This document shows positions 31,601 to 41,930 of a stretch of DNA of 64,000 nucleotides, piece by piece. Position numbers and translations under genes: made by a program. Position 1 is the first letter of the stretch; each line of letters starts with the position of its first letter. The stretch is from Colias croceus (Eukaryota > Arthropoda > Insecta > Lepidoptera > Pieridae). The stretch is taken from contig NC_059537.1 of assembly GCF_905220415.1 (NCBI RefSeq), forward strand, positions 12,123,593 through 12,187,592, written 5' to 3'. Under the pieces are notes generated by a model, which was not told the DNA's origin, did not search any database, and saw only the letters and a list, made by a program, of their open reading frames with translations.

Positions 31601-31815
31601 TTTATTTTCAGCTTCTTGAAAGGTCTCACATCAATATTATTTTTAGTTGACATAATTTCCAAACTCTTTTTTATACTTTTAGAACATTCAGTTGATTTAT
31701 GGCCAAACAAGTTGCATTTAAAACATTTAATGCCTTTAGTACAATTAGGCGACTCATGATCTAAATCTCCACAATTGAAACATCTCTTTACTCGTAGTGT
31801 TTTTTGAATTTTCAT
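28609..31815 (-). CDS. pol: Gypsy pol polyprotein with N-terminal zinc knuckles
   Basis: 1068 residues from the first ATG. Two CCHC knuckles lie at C12-C25 and C31-C44. The protease has IDTGSDANLI (DTG at 81-83). The reverse transcriptase has YRLCVDYRKLNK, LDLKNGF and YLDD near 384-387. RNase H has HTDAS near 533. The integrase has an HHCC zinc site (HHENGHFG near 722 to CVEC near 755) and the catalytic D, D, E at HIDHLG (about 788), ISDRN (about 848) and GQVERI (about 884). A GPY motif (KYLGPYEV) is near 1018; no chromodomain follows. The frame is +1 relative to gag and is open upstream of the ATG back to 31896, overlapping gag by 44 nt. This suggests a +1 frameshift, or else separate initiation at 31815. 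All catalytic residues named are present. Confidence 0.95.
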   Translation of the reverse strand: MKIQKTLRVKRCFNCGDLDHESPNCTKGIKCFKCNLFGHKSTECSKSIKKSLEIMSTKNNIDVRPFKKLKINNIDVEALIDTGSDANLIIMSYFRKIQGEKLLSYSSGTTETLTGIAEKEIYTKGSFTAKIEIDDCYFETLFYVVDDGAIPVNIILGNPVMKEVEINFKSGTITATRILHLTMLENENEDITNIENKEYKNKIQNIIKEYNPKRCTKASNVKLKILLTDDVPVYQNPRRLSPLELNIVDKQIKEWLDEGIIKTSKSDYASPIVLAKKKNGNYRLCVDYRKLNKKIIKERYPLPLIEDQLDRLTYAKMFTSLDLKNGFLHVNVHINSQKYTSFVTPRGQYEFIKMPFGLCTAPSVFQRFINDIFQDLIMDGIVLSYLDDLILPFQSAEEGFVNLQKVFDRAEEYGLLFNWDKCYFMQKSINYLGYIVSEGEIKPSVEKIAAVEHFQTPHNIKSLQSFLGLTGYFRKFIKDYSLIAKPLTDLLKKGTVFNFNLDCEKAFQKLKFILCQSPVLKIYDPNLETELHTDASAEGYGAVLLQRSLTDNKMHPVYYMSKKTSATEKKYHSYYLEILAIVEAVKKFRVYLLGIKFKIVTDCSALTMTLQKKDLPPRVARWALLLEEYDYTIEHRPAARMKHADALSRQPIKNIIVLTDTAARLRRAQDDDLQIKLIKKVLEKESYDDYVLENGMLWKIKDGNKLMVVPKKMQNEIIRKHHENGHFGCVKTEELINRNYYIENLKEKIKTNIDNCVECILNSNKRGKKEGFLHVIDKGDLPLSTYHIDHLGPLTSTNKNYKYILTVVDGFTKFTWIYPTKTLSTNEVIDKLNIQQQTFGSPQRIISDRNTSFTSNMFKEYCEEEGIMHHTITTGQPRGNGQVERIHRIIIEVLSKLSSDDPTKWYKHISKLQRCLNNTYQRSIKMSPFQLLTGIKMNDKDDDIYNKIQEEFQQHFYNDREELRRMAKANIQNIQDENIKNYNKRRKKSNNYEVGDLVAIKRTQFVQGYKLYPKYLGPYEVIEKKRNERYNLRKIGQGEGPLRTSSSADMMKPWVATVDSSGTDDSAG

Positions 31816-31852
31816 GCCAATGGACTTTGATACTGAATTACTTTGAATCTTA

Positions 31853-32413
31853 TTAGTTAGGTGAATATGATTTTTTCTTAATTTCTGAATAAATGTCTAA
31901 TTTCTTTCTGAATTCTTTAATGTTACAAGCGCCATATAAAATATTTTTGTTGGACTCACTGTCTTTAATACCGTCGATGACATATTCCATCAGGGCTTCA
32001 TCTTCAACATTCCCAAGTACTGCAAGTTCCTTCATATGTAAAAAATATTGCTGATGAGTCTCATTCATCTTCATCCGGCGAGTTGAAAGTCTCTTGTGAA
32101 CAGTTGCACTGTTCAACTTCTTACCAAATTCCTCACGGAGCTCAGACTTAAGTGTATCCCACGTGGTGGTCCCACTTAGTGAACGTAAAAATAGCTTGGC
32201 GGTTCCCGCGAGAAGCCGCTTCGAAAATATGAGTTTTTCTATTTCGCCCCATTGCATTAAAGAGGAAATATCTTCAAAATCTTTTACGAATGTTTCGATG
32301 CCATAGGCATCATCACCCGAAAATGGCGTCATTGATTTCTCTAAGTCATTGAAGGAAATACGCGGCGATGGTTCACCACAATCATCATCATCTTTTACTC
32401 GTTTCGGCGGCAT
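31853..32413 (-). CDS. gag: Gypsy gag (capsid) without zinc knuckle
   Basis: 186 residues. The sequence has the pattern of retrotransposon capsid: MTPFSGDDAYGIETFVKDFE, then KLIFSKRLLAGTAKLFLRS, LREEFGKK and HQQYFLHMKELA, fitting the retrotrans_gag family. It is short because the nucleocapsid zinc knuckles lie in the next frame, at the start of pol. The TAA stop at 31853 overlaps the pol frame, which is open from 31896. The A6 run (complement of 31871-31876) lies in the overlap. The ATG at 32413 is the first in frame after the leader. Confidence 0.9.
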   Translation of the reverse strand: MPPKRVKDDDDCGEPSPRISFNDLEKSMTPFSGDDAYGIETFVKDFEDISSLMQWGEIEKLIFSKRLLAGTAKLFLRSLSGTTTWDTLKSELREEFGKKLNSATVHKRLSTRRMKMNETHQQYFLHMKELAVLGNVEDEALMEYVIDGIKDSESNKNILYGACNIKEFRKKLDIYSEIKKKSYSPN

Positions 32414-32576
32414 GTTGAATAATGTAAATAAAAAGTTTTATAGTCTTCAAGTCGTAATCGTATAATCATAAGCTTCTTTAAATCTTAGTCTTCGTTCGTA
32501 ATTCGTAAATTCTTAATCAGGTTAAATCACCGGCATCATAGTCTTCGTCTGTTTTTTCTTTATTCCACCATCCCGT

Positions 32577-32594
32577 ATCCCGGACGAGCCCCCA
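32577..32594 (-). promoter_or_regulatory. Primer-binding site for proline tRNA
   Basis: On the minus strand, 5 nt after the 5-prime LTR, TGGGGGCTCGTCCGGGAT is an 18-nt match to the known proline-tRNA primer-binding site, familiar from murine gammaretroviruses. It sets the priming tRNA and confirms the element orientation. Confidence 0.85.
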
Positions 32595-32599
32595 AATTA

Positions 32600-32851
32600 T
32601 GTGGGGATGGTGTAAATGAAAAGCCAAATTCGCCCAATCGATTTATTTCCCAGACACCGGTTACATATCAAAAATACATTTCAACAATCCTCCATTACAT
32701 CGTACCCAAAAAACACAAAGTCAAGTCATAGACAACCAAAAATCTACAGTCTACAGATAACATGTCCACAGATTAAATAATAGAAAAACACAGACTAAAA
32801 ATAAAACTAGTAATCATGAAATACATCTTAATATTTTATCCTATTCCCACA
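32600..32851 (-). repeat. 5-prime LTR (in element orientation)
   Basis: 252 bp, identical by eye to 28354-28605. TATA follows at 32852-32855. The primer-binding site lies 5 nt inside the element. Confidence 0.95.
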
Positions 32852-32855
32852 TATA

Positions 32856-33875
32856 TTTTAAACTTAAATTAAAATTTAGTCAAAAAATTTCTTATTACTA
32901 TTTTACTGTTAAATGTGTTTTTTTATTATTATTCACAATATTTGTATTCATATATTATGTTCCCACTGCACGAGCCTCCTATGAGTCTAGTTTTAACCTG
33001 TGAGATCATTATATTATTGATAGATTACCTGATGAATATTTTATAGAAATTATAGTGAATACGCTGTAGTGTTACAGTATACGGAATGCTAATGCTTACT
33101 CTGTGGTTAGCGGTTTACTGAGATTTCGAATATATCTGGTTGCATAGTAAGATTGACTCAAACTTGGCATGACCTGATTTGAATATATTTTTAAATATTT
33201 TCATTTCATCCTTTTAGATATGTAGGTAGGTACTAAAAATTTACATTTGGTAGAGGGTGGTTGATTTTCACGTTTCTCTTATTCAAAGATCTGTTAATAA
33301 AACGACGGTACCTCATATACATATCCTCGGGCCCTCCATAGGTTTGTATAATCCAAACGGATACATACCACACGACGTCACCAGGGCCAACGTGTGAAAA
33401 TAGGCAAGTCCCATTGTTGGCAACTCTTGACCAGTACAAGCAAGCACAAGCATCTGTCAAATTGTTTTTGCAACCAAGAATTGTTTCGCTTTATTTGTGT
33501 TGAGTGTTATAAAGTTGTAGGAGCGTTTAAAAATAAATATAATTCAAGTAGTGGAACATACCTATAGGCTATTATGAAGTTTAATAGTTAGAAGCATTAA
33601 TCTGTGAAATAGAAAATTATTTATATGTTTTATTAAACTTGAACCGAAATAAAGCGAAATATTATGTACATAAGATAATATTTCGCTTTCAATACGTATT
33701 ATAATTTGTATTGTATGAAATTCAAGTAGTGGGAGGTAGTGGGATGTTTAACTTGTTTACAGTGTTGTTAACAAATTTTGTACGCCTACTTTTTAAATCA
33801 CTTATAAGGTGTTAAACGAAAGTCTTTTATTTCCTATAAAAACGCAACGTTATAAAGTTCAATTCTATTCTCACA
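32856..33875. other. Non-coding DNA with one perfect hairpin
   Basis: No exon is recognised. Perfect 14-bp hairpin arms AAAGCGAAATATTA / TAATATTTCGCTTT lie at 33651-33689. The 33300-33450 patch is less AT-rich but has no supported open frame. Confidence 0.35.
33651..33689. repeat. Short perfect hairpin
   Basis: AAAGCGAAATATTA and TAATATTTCGCTTT, 14-bp perfect arms around an 11-nt loop. Confidence 0.65.
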
Positions 33876-34098
33876 TAAAATTAACTGCGTTAAAAACAAC
33901 CGACTTCAAAAACGGAAAAGTAAAAAATAAAAAAGATTTGATATTATTAATTACTACATATTATTTAGATGCACATCTAATGATGCACTAGATAAATAGC
34001 ACATCTAAATAATATGTAGTAATTAATAATATCAAATCTTTTTTATTTTTTACTTTTCCGTTTTTGAAGTCGGTTGTTTTTAACGCAGTTAATTTTAT
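33876..34098. repeat. Inverted repeat (foldback), about 98 bp per arm
   Basis: TTAACTGCGTTAAAAACAAC near 33881 pairs with GTTGTTTTTAACGCAGTTAA ending near 34092. The arms remain nearly perfect inward to ATTATTTAGATG. The spacer is about 30 nt. Confidence 0.85.
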
Positions 34099-34537
34099 TT
34101 AATACTTTTTAGTGTAATTTTCAACACGAATCAAACGAGCCCAAACTCGATAAAGTTGAGTCAATATATTACTGAGTTCCTATGGCCACCTTCCGATTCC
34201 ATTATCAAATCAGCTCTATGTCATGATAATGTTTCATCGCTATCCAATTTACACACTTATACAAAATTTCAGCTCAATCGGTTACCGGGAAGTGAATCAA
34301 AGTTACTTGCTACATTCCAATTAAGTCATCGAGTACAGACAAAAATGCTCATAAAATAAAAACTACTGGGCCTAGCCGAATAAAATTTTTATGGGACCAA
34401 TTCGACACCATCCTGCATCGAACAAAAAAGAATCACGTAAATCGGTTCAGAAACCTCGGAGTAATCGGTGTACATACATAAAAAAAATATACCGGCCGAA
34501 TTGATAACCTCCTCCTTTTTTTTGAAGTCGGTTAATA
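33876..34537 (-). mobile_element. Composite repeat with terminal foldback, copy 2
   Basis: It has the same organisation as 305-1044 but inverted: foldback at 33876-34098, then the repeat body, ending TTTTTTTGAAGTCGGTTAA. The body, including the 67-codon open frame (34156-34359), matches copy 1 closely. The foldback loop region differs and each arm is shorter (about 98 bp). Confidence 0.75.
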
Positions 34538-34710
34538 AAAACATTCACCGAAACATTTTTCACAAAAAAATTACCAAACTCAATTTTAAAAGCGGGCCGT
34601 CACTGTCTTTTCCATTTTACCGCCTATGGCATGCTTTCTCCAATACCTACAAGAGTATTAAATACGCTTGGGAATTGTCTTTATTATATGTACTTTCAAA
34701 AATGCATATA

Positions 34711-35108
34711 CAGGGTTACTTGTAAAACACCAGCAACCTCGCAGGACAAGATAGCTAACATCATAACTAACAACATTTGTTCTACGACTTTTGGCATAAC
34801 GCAATAAATTATTTTTAAATGATTTTTTAAACTTTTATTGTACTCTCCTAACATTTGTAAGTCTATGTTCTATTCATTATCGGATGGTCGGCGCGACGCC
34901 CCCATCCCCCTCTCGTTCGCTTCTTGTTTACAGAATCTTTGGGAGGCGTAGAGTTTATAATATTCAAACGGAAAATTAAATGAATATTTATTTTTGTATG
35001 AAAATAAAATCTAACAAATTATCAAAAGTCGTAGAACAATTAATGTTGTTGCTTATGATGTTAGCTATCTTGTCCTGCGAAGTTGCCGGTGTTTTACAAG
35101 TAACCCTG
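34711..35108. mobile_element. MITE with about 85-bp TIRs, copy 2
   Basis: Same element as 12962-13356: CAGGGTTACTT...AAGTAACCCTG ends (here with ACAAGTAACCCTG) and TATA on both sides (34707-34710, 35109-35112). Internal sequence is about 90 percent or more identical by eye. The open frame at 34988-35170 is accidental. Confidence 0.85.
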
Positions 35109-35112
35109 TATA

Positions 35113-38100
35113 AAATTAAAAATACATGAATCATAAAATAGAACCCACCTAATATTTGATAGTTACCCATTAAAGTAACTAGGTATTTAAAGCAAAGCCA
35201 TTTTTAATATTATTCATAAATTCAATAATATGAATTGATATTTTTTTTTTTCTACTTGATAATTTTATTTCTAGTTGATTTTCTACGGAGCCCATAATAA
35301 ATAATTATTAATTAGATTCTGCGTAGATACCGCAACTTTACTTAGAACCTAATTAATTCTAGACTGTTCCAGCGAAATTACTTTTCTAAATACTTAAACA
35401 TTTGCTTCTAACACAAATTGTTTCTGAAAATTATTAGCATTTATAATATCTTAAATAGTAGTTAAAAGTTTGCAGACTGTCTGCAATTTTTAATGACATT
35501 TCTTTTATGCGAGTGAAGTTTGATTAAAATTAAATTCAATAGTTCACAAGTCATTTAAATTGCATATTTGTTTTTAGTAACTTTAAAGAAATTTAGAGAA
35601 ACATTGGTCCGTATAAAATAGTAAAATTCACGTTATCATAAAATAATATTAAATATTTCTTGAAACTACAGTAGGTACTTACTACCTACGGTGCAACATT
35701 TTGGCAACATTGAACGCTATTTAACAAAGCCCAAAATAGCTGACGTTGATGAAATAGCGGTGAACCAATTAAACAAAGAAAAAACAGAAGCGTTAATTGG
35801 AAGCGAGTAGAAACACCGCAAAGGGATCTTTAGCAAATATTTAAGGACATTGATGGAAAATAAACACGTCGGCGCAAAACTCGAAAGAAACTGCTATTTA
35901 TTGAAGAGTTAAAAAGTCGTAAAGTAATTGTTTGGGTCGATGGGTTCTTGCAACGTGTACAAATGCAAGCTATTTGTCCAGAATGAATTAATTTGCAGTG
36001 CTCATGCGATTTATAGCGGCAATTAGCATGATACGATTTATTATAGACAGTAAAAGATGTGTAGCATGGAACTAGCACTAATGCGCAATTGTTTTCCATT
36101 TCTATGTTAAAACTGTTTGGTCCTTCGAGCAGGATGCATTTTAGGCTTGTTGCAGGGTTCTCTATCCACGTTTAAACTTACCGCTTTTCTGCTCTCTGCC
36201 TTATTAAATGTATAATTGTTACGTGAAATTTCTTTTGAGTGTGATAGTTTTGAACCTGATTATAATAAGTCCTCTACTAGTCCAATTCTATCAAGTCAAT
36301 AACCCAACAGAGTTGAAAGAATACCGCGATCAATCCCCACATATACGTAGTGTTTAATTTTGTTTAAGACAATCCTATATATCTTCGTGATGAAATTGTT
36401 TCGTCTGAAAAAACATAATCTTTAACAAAATATTAGAAGAAATGCTGGATTTACAACGTCTCCTACTATACATATACTATATGAATTCGGAACACTATAT
36501 TATGTATATAGTTAGCTAAATTCACGTGTATTCCTTTTCTTCTGTGTGCTTTGATATAGTTTGTTTATTTTGACTATTATAATACTTGATTTCGGTATGA
36601 ATTTAGTTGTTGTGATAAGACACGTCGCGATTGCGAAAGCTCGAGCTCACTAAGTGGCCATAGGTACTTGAGGCAAAGAGCTAAATTAGTTCGTGGATGC
36701 TCACTTTGAATCTATTTAATTTGTAAGTAATTTTGAGTCGCTCCAGATGCACGTAGTTTATAAAACTTCTTTAATTAACTCCACCCTCCTTCCGCTGTAT
36801 TTGATATTGAATTGAATATAAATGAGTGAATCTTGTTCCGATGGTTTTATGTTTTAATTCTTTTTAAATCATTCGTTTTTATCTTGTAATTGAAATTAGC
36901 AACATTTTCTAGGTTTTAACTACTTGAGTGTGTATTGGGCAAATCACAATACCTAGATACCTTTAAATTGTAGCGAATATTTGTCGCGTGGTAATATAGA
37001 ATAGGCTATTTTCCACATAGTAATATGGGTCTTCGGAGTTCGGTAGGTACTTTACGTTCTCGATAGGAAATAAATCGCATTTAAAATCCGTTATAAAGTC
37101 TGGGAAACGTTTATAAAACGGTTATATAAAATTCACCTCACGAGGCGTGTGAGGAATGATATCTCGGATAGGAGATATCGTGGATAGAAGAATAGGTATC
37201 TATTGGCAGTGAAACTGTCGTTTAGAGAAATGTATGGAATTACGACCAATATTACGTTCAAGGAACTTTCGCAATAAGCATTCCTTTTAGTCTTTACTGT
37301 TAGGTATGTAGTCTTTTATAGCGTGGAGCGGAATGTTATTTAAGAATTAATGATAGTGCGGTATGATGGTTACTTACGTACTTACTTCAATCGCAAAAAA
37401 AAATAAAAATAATAGATAAGAATATAATAAACCTCGATATAATTTTACGACAGGCATTTATACATACAAATTGGGAGTATTTAACTCGCTTCATTTAACC
37501 AATGTTTGCTATAATTTTAAATATTCTTTCTCGAACCATTTATATAAAGGAGTAATAATTTATTGATAAACTGTAAAAGTCCACTAAATCCTCCAGAGAA
37601 AAGCACCAGTATATTCACGTGCTATACGAGTTAATTCCATTGTCTGAAGTTCTTAACTTATTCGGTAGTTCATAATAAAACGCTAGTTTTCTGTTCGAAA
37701 GCGATAAGAGGCTTTCCCGCTTACAAAGATACCTCACACTCACGTCACGAAATTTAATTAAGAGCGCTTTAACACACGGAAATTAAGATAGTTATTAAAT
37801 TTATTAATCTGTATATAATTTGGAAGAGGCAAGGTCCGTGGTTATCAATATGATGCAATTATTATAGTTACGTCTAAACGAGTATTCCCTCGTGTGGATT
37901 ATAAGAAACGATATTTGTGTTCTTTAAATTTGGTAAAGAAATAGTATTTTTCTAGTGTTTGATTGTACGCGAGTATTATACATTTAGAAATTAAAAATTT
38001 TAGAGGAGCCTCCCTGTGACCACGGTCACGCGCTCGCTGCAAAGTGTGCGAACCGTCGAGATAATATTATAATGAATAAATCGCGTTTAAAATCAGCAAA

Positions 38101-38630
38101 AATCTTAAATATAGAAATAGATTATTATCTGGATTAGTCGATATGTTTTTACTTTATACCTGGTGAATGAGACCGCGTGTCTCAACTAGTTAGTTCGACA
38201 TAAAAGCGGACAATGTTTTTGATTAAAACATGCGATGCCGTAACATAAGAGCTTAATCTCCATAAGTTATTCCAAAAATTGAAGTATGTTATTTTGGAAA
38301 CATTTTCGTGTCACAGCCCACTTCTTTTAATTACTAAAAGTGCATTTTAAACGAAAACAAAGCAGACATTCAATGGAAACTGGTTTCACAATAGAAGTTG
38401 CAACATGTATTACTTTTTGTTTATAGACAAAAAGGTATTCTTTCAAAGTATTCTTGAATCCCAGTTATAACAATAAGTTGGTTTTTGTTACATCTGACAT
38501 ACAGCTGTTAATTTTTGGTTTATATATTTAAGGAATATAAGAGATAATATACAGAGGTTGGTGTGATCTAGATTTTGGAAATAATTTTAGCATTAAAATT
38601 AAATTATTAATTAAATTAAATTATGAAAAA
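35113..38630. other. Probable intron or intergenic DNA without repeats
   Basis: I see no transposable element of the families above and no exon with both splice sites and coding potential. It is the longest repeat-poor stretch in the window. An open frame on the minus strand at 35830-36099 has no recognisable domain. Confidence 0.4.
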
Positions 38631-38807
38631 ACTAGCTTACCGCCCGCGGCTTCGCCCGCTTTGTCTAAAACCTAATAAATTATATAATATAACCTTCCTC
38701 TTGAATCACTAAAACAAACAAAAAAAAACGCATCAAAATCCGTTGCGTAGTTTTACAAAGGGACATAGGGACAGAGAAAGCGACTTTGTTTTATACTGTG
38801 TAGTGAT
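38631..38807 (+). repeat. Dispersed repeat family C, copy 2
   Basis: ACTAGCTTACCGCCCGCGGC through GTTGCGTAGTTTTACAAAGG to TATACTGTGTAGTG. A full-length copy in the plus orientation. Confidence 0.75.
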
Positions 38808-39654
38808 TTATGAAGCTTTATCATTTTACGACAGATATAAATAAATTTTAAGTATGTATTTTATTTTTAATATTTTTTTTATAATGTCTCTCGTTTATTA
38901 TAATCAATCAATTTTCACGCGTAGGTAGTCTAACCTTAAAATATGTTGTCTAAATCTCTCATCTAACGAACTATGAGTTTAGACACCTAACATTCAAACA
39001 CACAAACTTTACCTCTTAATAATGTTAGCATAGATTCGGTTAGAGTTAGTAACTCTGGTCCAATTCAACTGAATCAATTTGCATTGAATAGTAGTTGTAG
39101 ACAATGTTCAAGTATTTGATGGTTTTACATACGGCAGAGCTTTGTTGAATTTTAATTTCTTTTGCGTATATTTCTAGTAGGTATTATTATTTGGAGCTTA
39201 ATAAGGCTTCGTTTGTGTGTTAATTGTAGTCATTTTAGAGGTTGACCTAGGTAAATTGAGATAGGTAGGTAACCAGTATATTACCACATAAAAACTTGCA
39301 TTTTGGCGTCCTAAAACTGCTCTCAACATTCACATATAATTGGATTGTCGCAAGTTTGAAAATCAGGGGTCAAAGGTCACAAAAATAAAATAATATAAGC
39401 TAATTAAAGGTTAGGTGGCATGTGTGAATCTTTTCCGCGTGAATGAAGGCTGACTGGTTATTAATTATTTTAATTCTGGGTACTGCATCGTTCATTACAA
39501 GTGTGCAAAAGGAATTTCTAAATTGGTTCACTTGTCTTGTTGATTATTCCTAAGGTAAATTATAATATGTATTCACATAATAAAAACTACTAGTAAACCA
39601 GGAGCTTCGAAATATTAGATTTAATTAATTATGTTTCTTTTACCTTTTGTCCGT

Positions 39655-39850
39655 TCAGTTATCGAGATATAAAACAACATATTAAAACTTGATATTAAGA
39701 TTTTCTTATCAGAGTATTCAATGTAATTTGTAGTTAAATTTTATAAGAGACAATTAAGAACATTCAAAAATAAAGTGTCACGTTTTTTTTTATACGACGA
39801 ATGACGAAAAACGACGTAATCGCGGACGAAGTCGCGGGCAACAGCTAGTA
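39655..39850 (-). repeat. Dispersed repeat family D, copy 1
   Basis: Minus-strand reading starts CTAGCTGTTGCCCGCGACTT and includes TTTTTCGTCATTCGTCG and GTGACACTTTATTTTT. It matches 48210-48380. Confidence 0.7.
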
Positions 39851-39910
39851 ATTTAATATAGTACTATTCCTTGATCACAGATGTTAGATTTATTATTAAT
39901 TTCATCACAC

Positions 39911-39913
39911 TTA
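39911..39913. repeat. Harbinger target-site duplication, left
   Basis: TTA immediately before the left TIR; repeated at 41106-41108. Confidence 0.8.
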
Positions 39914-41105
39914 CGGCCGAATACTGAAACGCCACTCAAATATTTAAGGGCTGCTTAAACGTTTGAGCAGCTCTTGAACTTTGTTTTCGTATTCTCAAAA
40001 GTCAATTTTAAGTATCTCTCAAATTTAAGTGCACCTTAAATTAAGTTGTGCTCAAAGTCCACTTAGTTTAAAATTCGTATACAGGAACGCTACTCAACAC
40101 TATTTAACTGTCAAATGAACTGTCAAACTGATTTGAGCAGCCCTTAGATTTGAGAACGGTCGCAAGGTCCCTCAAATCAAAACAAATCTATTAAAACTTG
40201 GATTCCTCGTGTAGAAAAGTGATAAAATGTCTTTATCGTCATTATCTTCGCTTTCGTTTTACCTTTTAGGCACAGTACCCTAAAAAGTACTTGTAATAAA
40301 CTATTTATAAGTTGAGATTTTAATAAGATGATACAGATGATAAGTGGTCACAAGGGTTACACATTAATTATCACTAGTTACAGACAACAGTTGCCCTGGC
40401 TCTGTATGTTATAGGGGTGCATATGAGCAAAGTATTTCATGCTACGTAAAAAATAATATAGTATTTTATTGTTCATGTGGGTAAGTACTAACTTTTTTAT
40501 CACTTCCAAGAGCATATCTTTCTCAGCAGGTGTATAATTAGATCCACGTTTCTTCTTATCCTCCATCGTGAATCAGTTATTAGGATTTTAATAATAAAAT
40601 AATGGTCAACTGAAATTCACTCCACTAATGAAATGTTTAAATTATCGCGCGTAACAATGTCATTACACTTGACGATGAAATGACACTTGACGTTCCAATC
40701 TACGTCAAACGTATCCAGATAATTTTCTTTTTTTAAGACGTCTTAAATAAATATTTAACTTATTTTTACGTAAAAAGACATATAATTTCAATAGTAATTC
40801 AAACCATAATTACATTATGCTGATACATTTCAAATAATTTATAGATATATTCATATTCATTCAAACAAGACTGCGTAAAACGAATACAAGACGTGACCTA
40901 AATTATTTTGTAATAGAGAACATGCTGATTACAATTTTTCTAGCAGGATGTTGCCATTATGTAAACATTTGAGGACTGCTTGCCTAATCACGGTTTCAAA
41001 TTGCTTGAGTGGCGTTTGTGTATAGCAGTTAAATTTACGGGATGCTTATCTTTAAGTTGCAATTAGATGAGTTTGAGATTTGAGTGGCGTTTCAGTATTC
41101 GGCCG
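39914..41105 (-). mobile_element. Non-autonomous PIF/Harbinger element with Myb-like exon
   Basis: The 1192-bp element has 27-bp perfect terminal inverted repeats (39914-39940 and 41079-41105; outer end CGGCCGAATACTGAAACG) and a 3-bp TTA target duplication, the hallmark of PIF/Harbinger. Subterminal variants of the TIR sequence occur near 40070-40095 and 41000-41025. Inside, the minus strand carries a first exon of a Myb/SANT-like protein, the second protein of these elements. The nuclease gene is absent, so it depends on transposase from another copy. Confidence 0.9.
40489..40566 (-). pseudogene. Myb/SANT-like protein first exon of a Harbinger element (partial)
   Basis: From the ATG at 40566 the minus strand reads MEDKKKRGSNYTPAEKDMLL then EVIKK, followed by GTTAGTAC, a fair splice donor at about 40488. 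This is the first helix of the Myb/SANT-like domain carried by PIF/Harbinger elements as their DNA-binding partner protein. The reading continues open past the donor but without domain similarity. The later exons are missing, so a functional protein is unlikely. TGACA words occur upstream (about 40650-40700). Confidence 0.65.
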
Positions 41106-41108
41106 TTA
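41106..41108. repeat. Harbinger target-site duplication, right
   Basis: TTA immediately after the right TIR; matches 39911-39913. Confidence 0.8.
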
Positions 41109-41314
41109 GATACGAAGTTATGAAATATCCCTTAGTCATAGCGTAGGTGAATCTAATGAACCGCCTTCATCATGTGGGCTTTATGATTCATTAGATTGTA
41201 TCTGTGAACTAATTAGTGATAAATGTTTATGAAAATACATAAGTTAGGAGCGTTAGGAAATTTTGAAGGTAATTTGCTAATTGTTTAGATAGGCTATATT
41301 AGTTATATAATATT

Positions 41315-41495
41315 ACTAGCTTAACGCCAGCGGCTTCGCCCGCTTTCTCTAAAACGATTTGAGATTTAAACTATCCTATCTCTCAAGTTGGATCGAACTG
41401 CACATGGTGTGCGAATTTTATTAAAATCGGTTAAGTGGTTTAGGAGTCCATTGAGGACAAACATTGTGACACGAGATTTATATATATTAAGATAG
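41315..41495 (+). repeat. Dispersed repeat family B2, copy 2
   Basis: CTAGCTTAACGCCAGCGGCT through GGTTTAGGAGTCCATTGAGG to GACACGAGATTTATATATAT. It matches 10931-11096 in the opposite orientation. Confidence 0.7.
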
Positions 41496-41930
41496 CCGCT
41501 ATAATAACAATCAATGTTATTATTTTAAAAATTACATTTTTGTTTGTTTTTTTAGTTTAAAGATACCTCCCAGATATTTTTGAAATGAATTGTTTCAGTT
41601 AAACATATAGTAGGTCAACTAGGTACCTCCTACTCAACCCATAAAAAATTGTTAATAAATTGAAAGAAATATAATACTTACGACATATGATATCTGTACA
41701 GAGTTTTCTATGTTATTTTTTTATATTTTTTATCTTAGATACTACTAATATTATACAGCTGAAGAGTTTGTTTGCCAGCCTAAGAGGTGTTGGTTTTTTT
41801 TTGTTGATAAAATTATCCTACCTGTCTAATAAAAACAATGGCCCTCATTTTTAAATTAAAATTCATTGATTCCGATTTTTTGTGCGTATAGGACTTTAAA
41901 TCTAGGTAATAAGTCCCAACACACATCTAT

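Larger units (their letters stand above)
28354..32851 (-). mobile_element. Ty3/gypsy LTR retrotransposon, complete
   Basis: The 4498-bp element is bounded by two 252-bp LTRs (TG...CA) with no mismatch seen by eye, and TATA on both outer sides as a 4-bp target duplication. On the minus strand the order is LTR, primer-binding site, gag (32413-31853), pol (31815-28609), LTR. Pol has the order protease, reverse transcriptase, RNase H, integrase, which defines the Ty3/gypsy (Metaviridae) type; there is no env frame. The pol stop lies only 3 nt before the 3-prime LTR, and no clear polypurine tract is seen there. Intact frames and matching LTRs indicate a very recent insertion. Confidence 0.95.

Noticed and set aside
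35830..36099. 89-codon minus-strand frame with several Cys and His residues
   Set aside because: Cys/His spacing fits no known zinc-binding pattern and there is no supporting gene structure.
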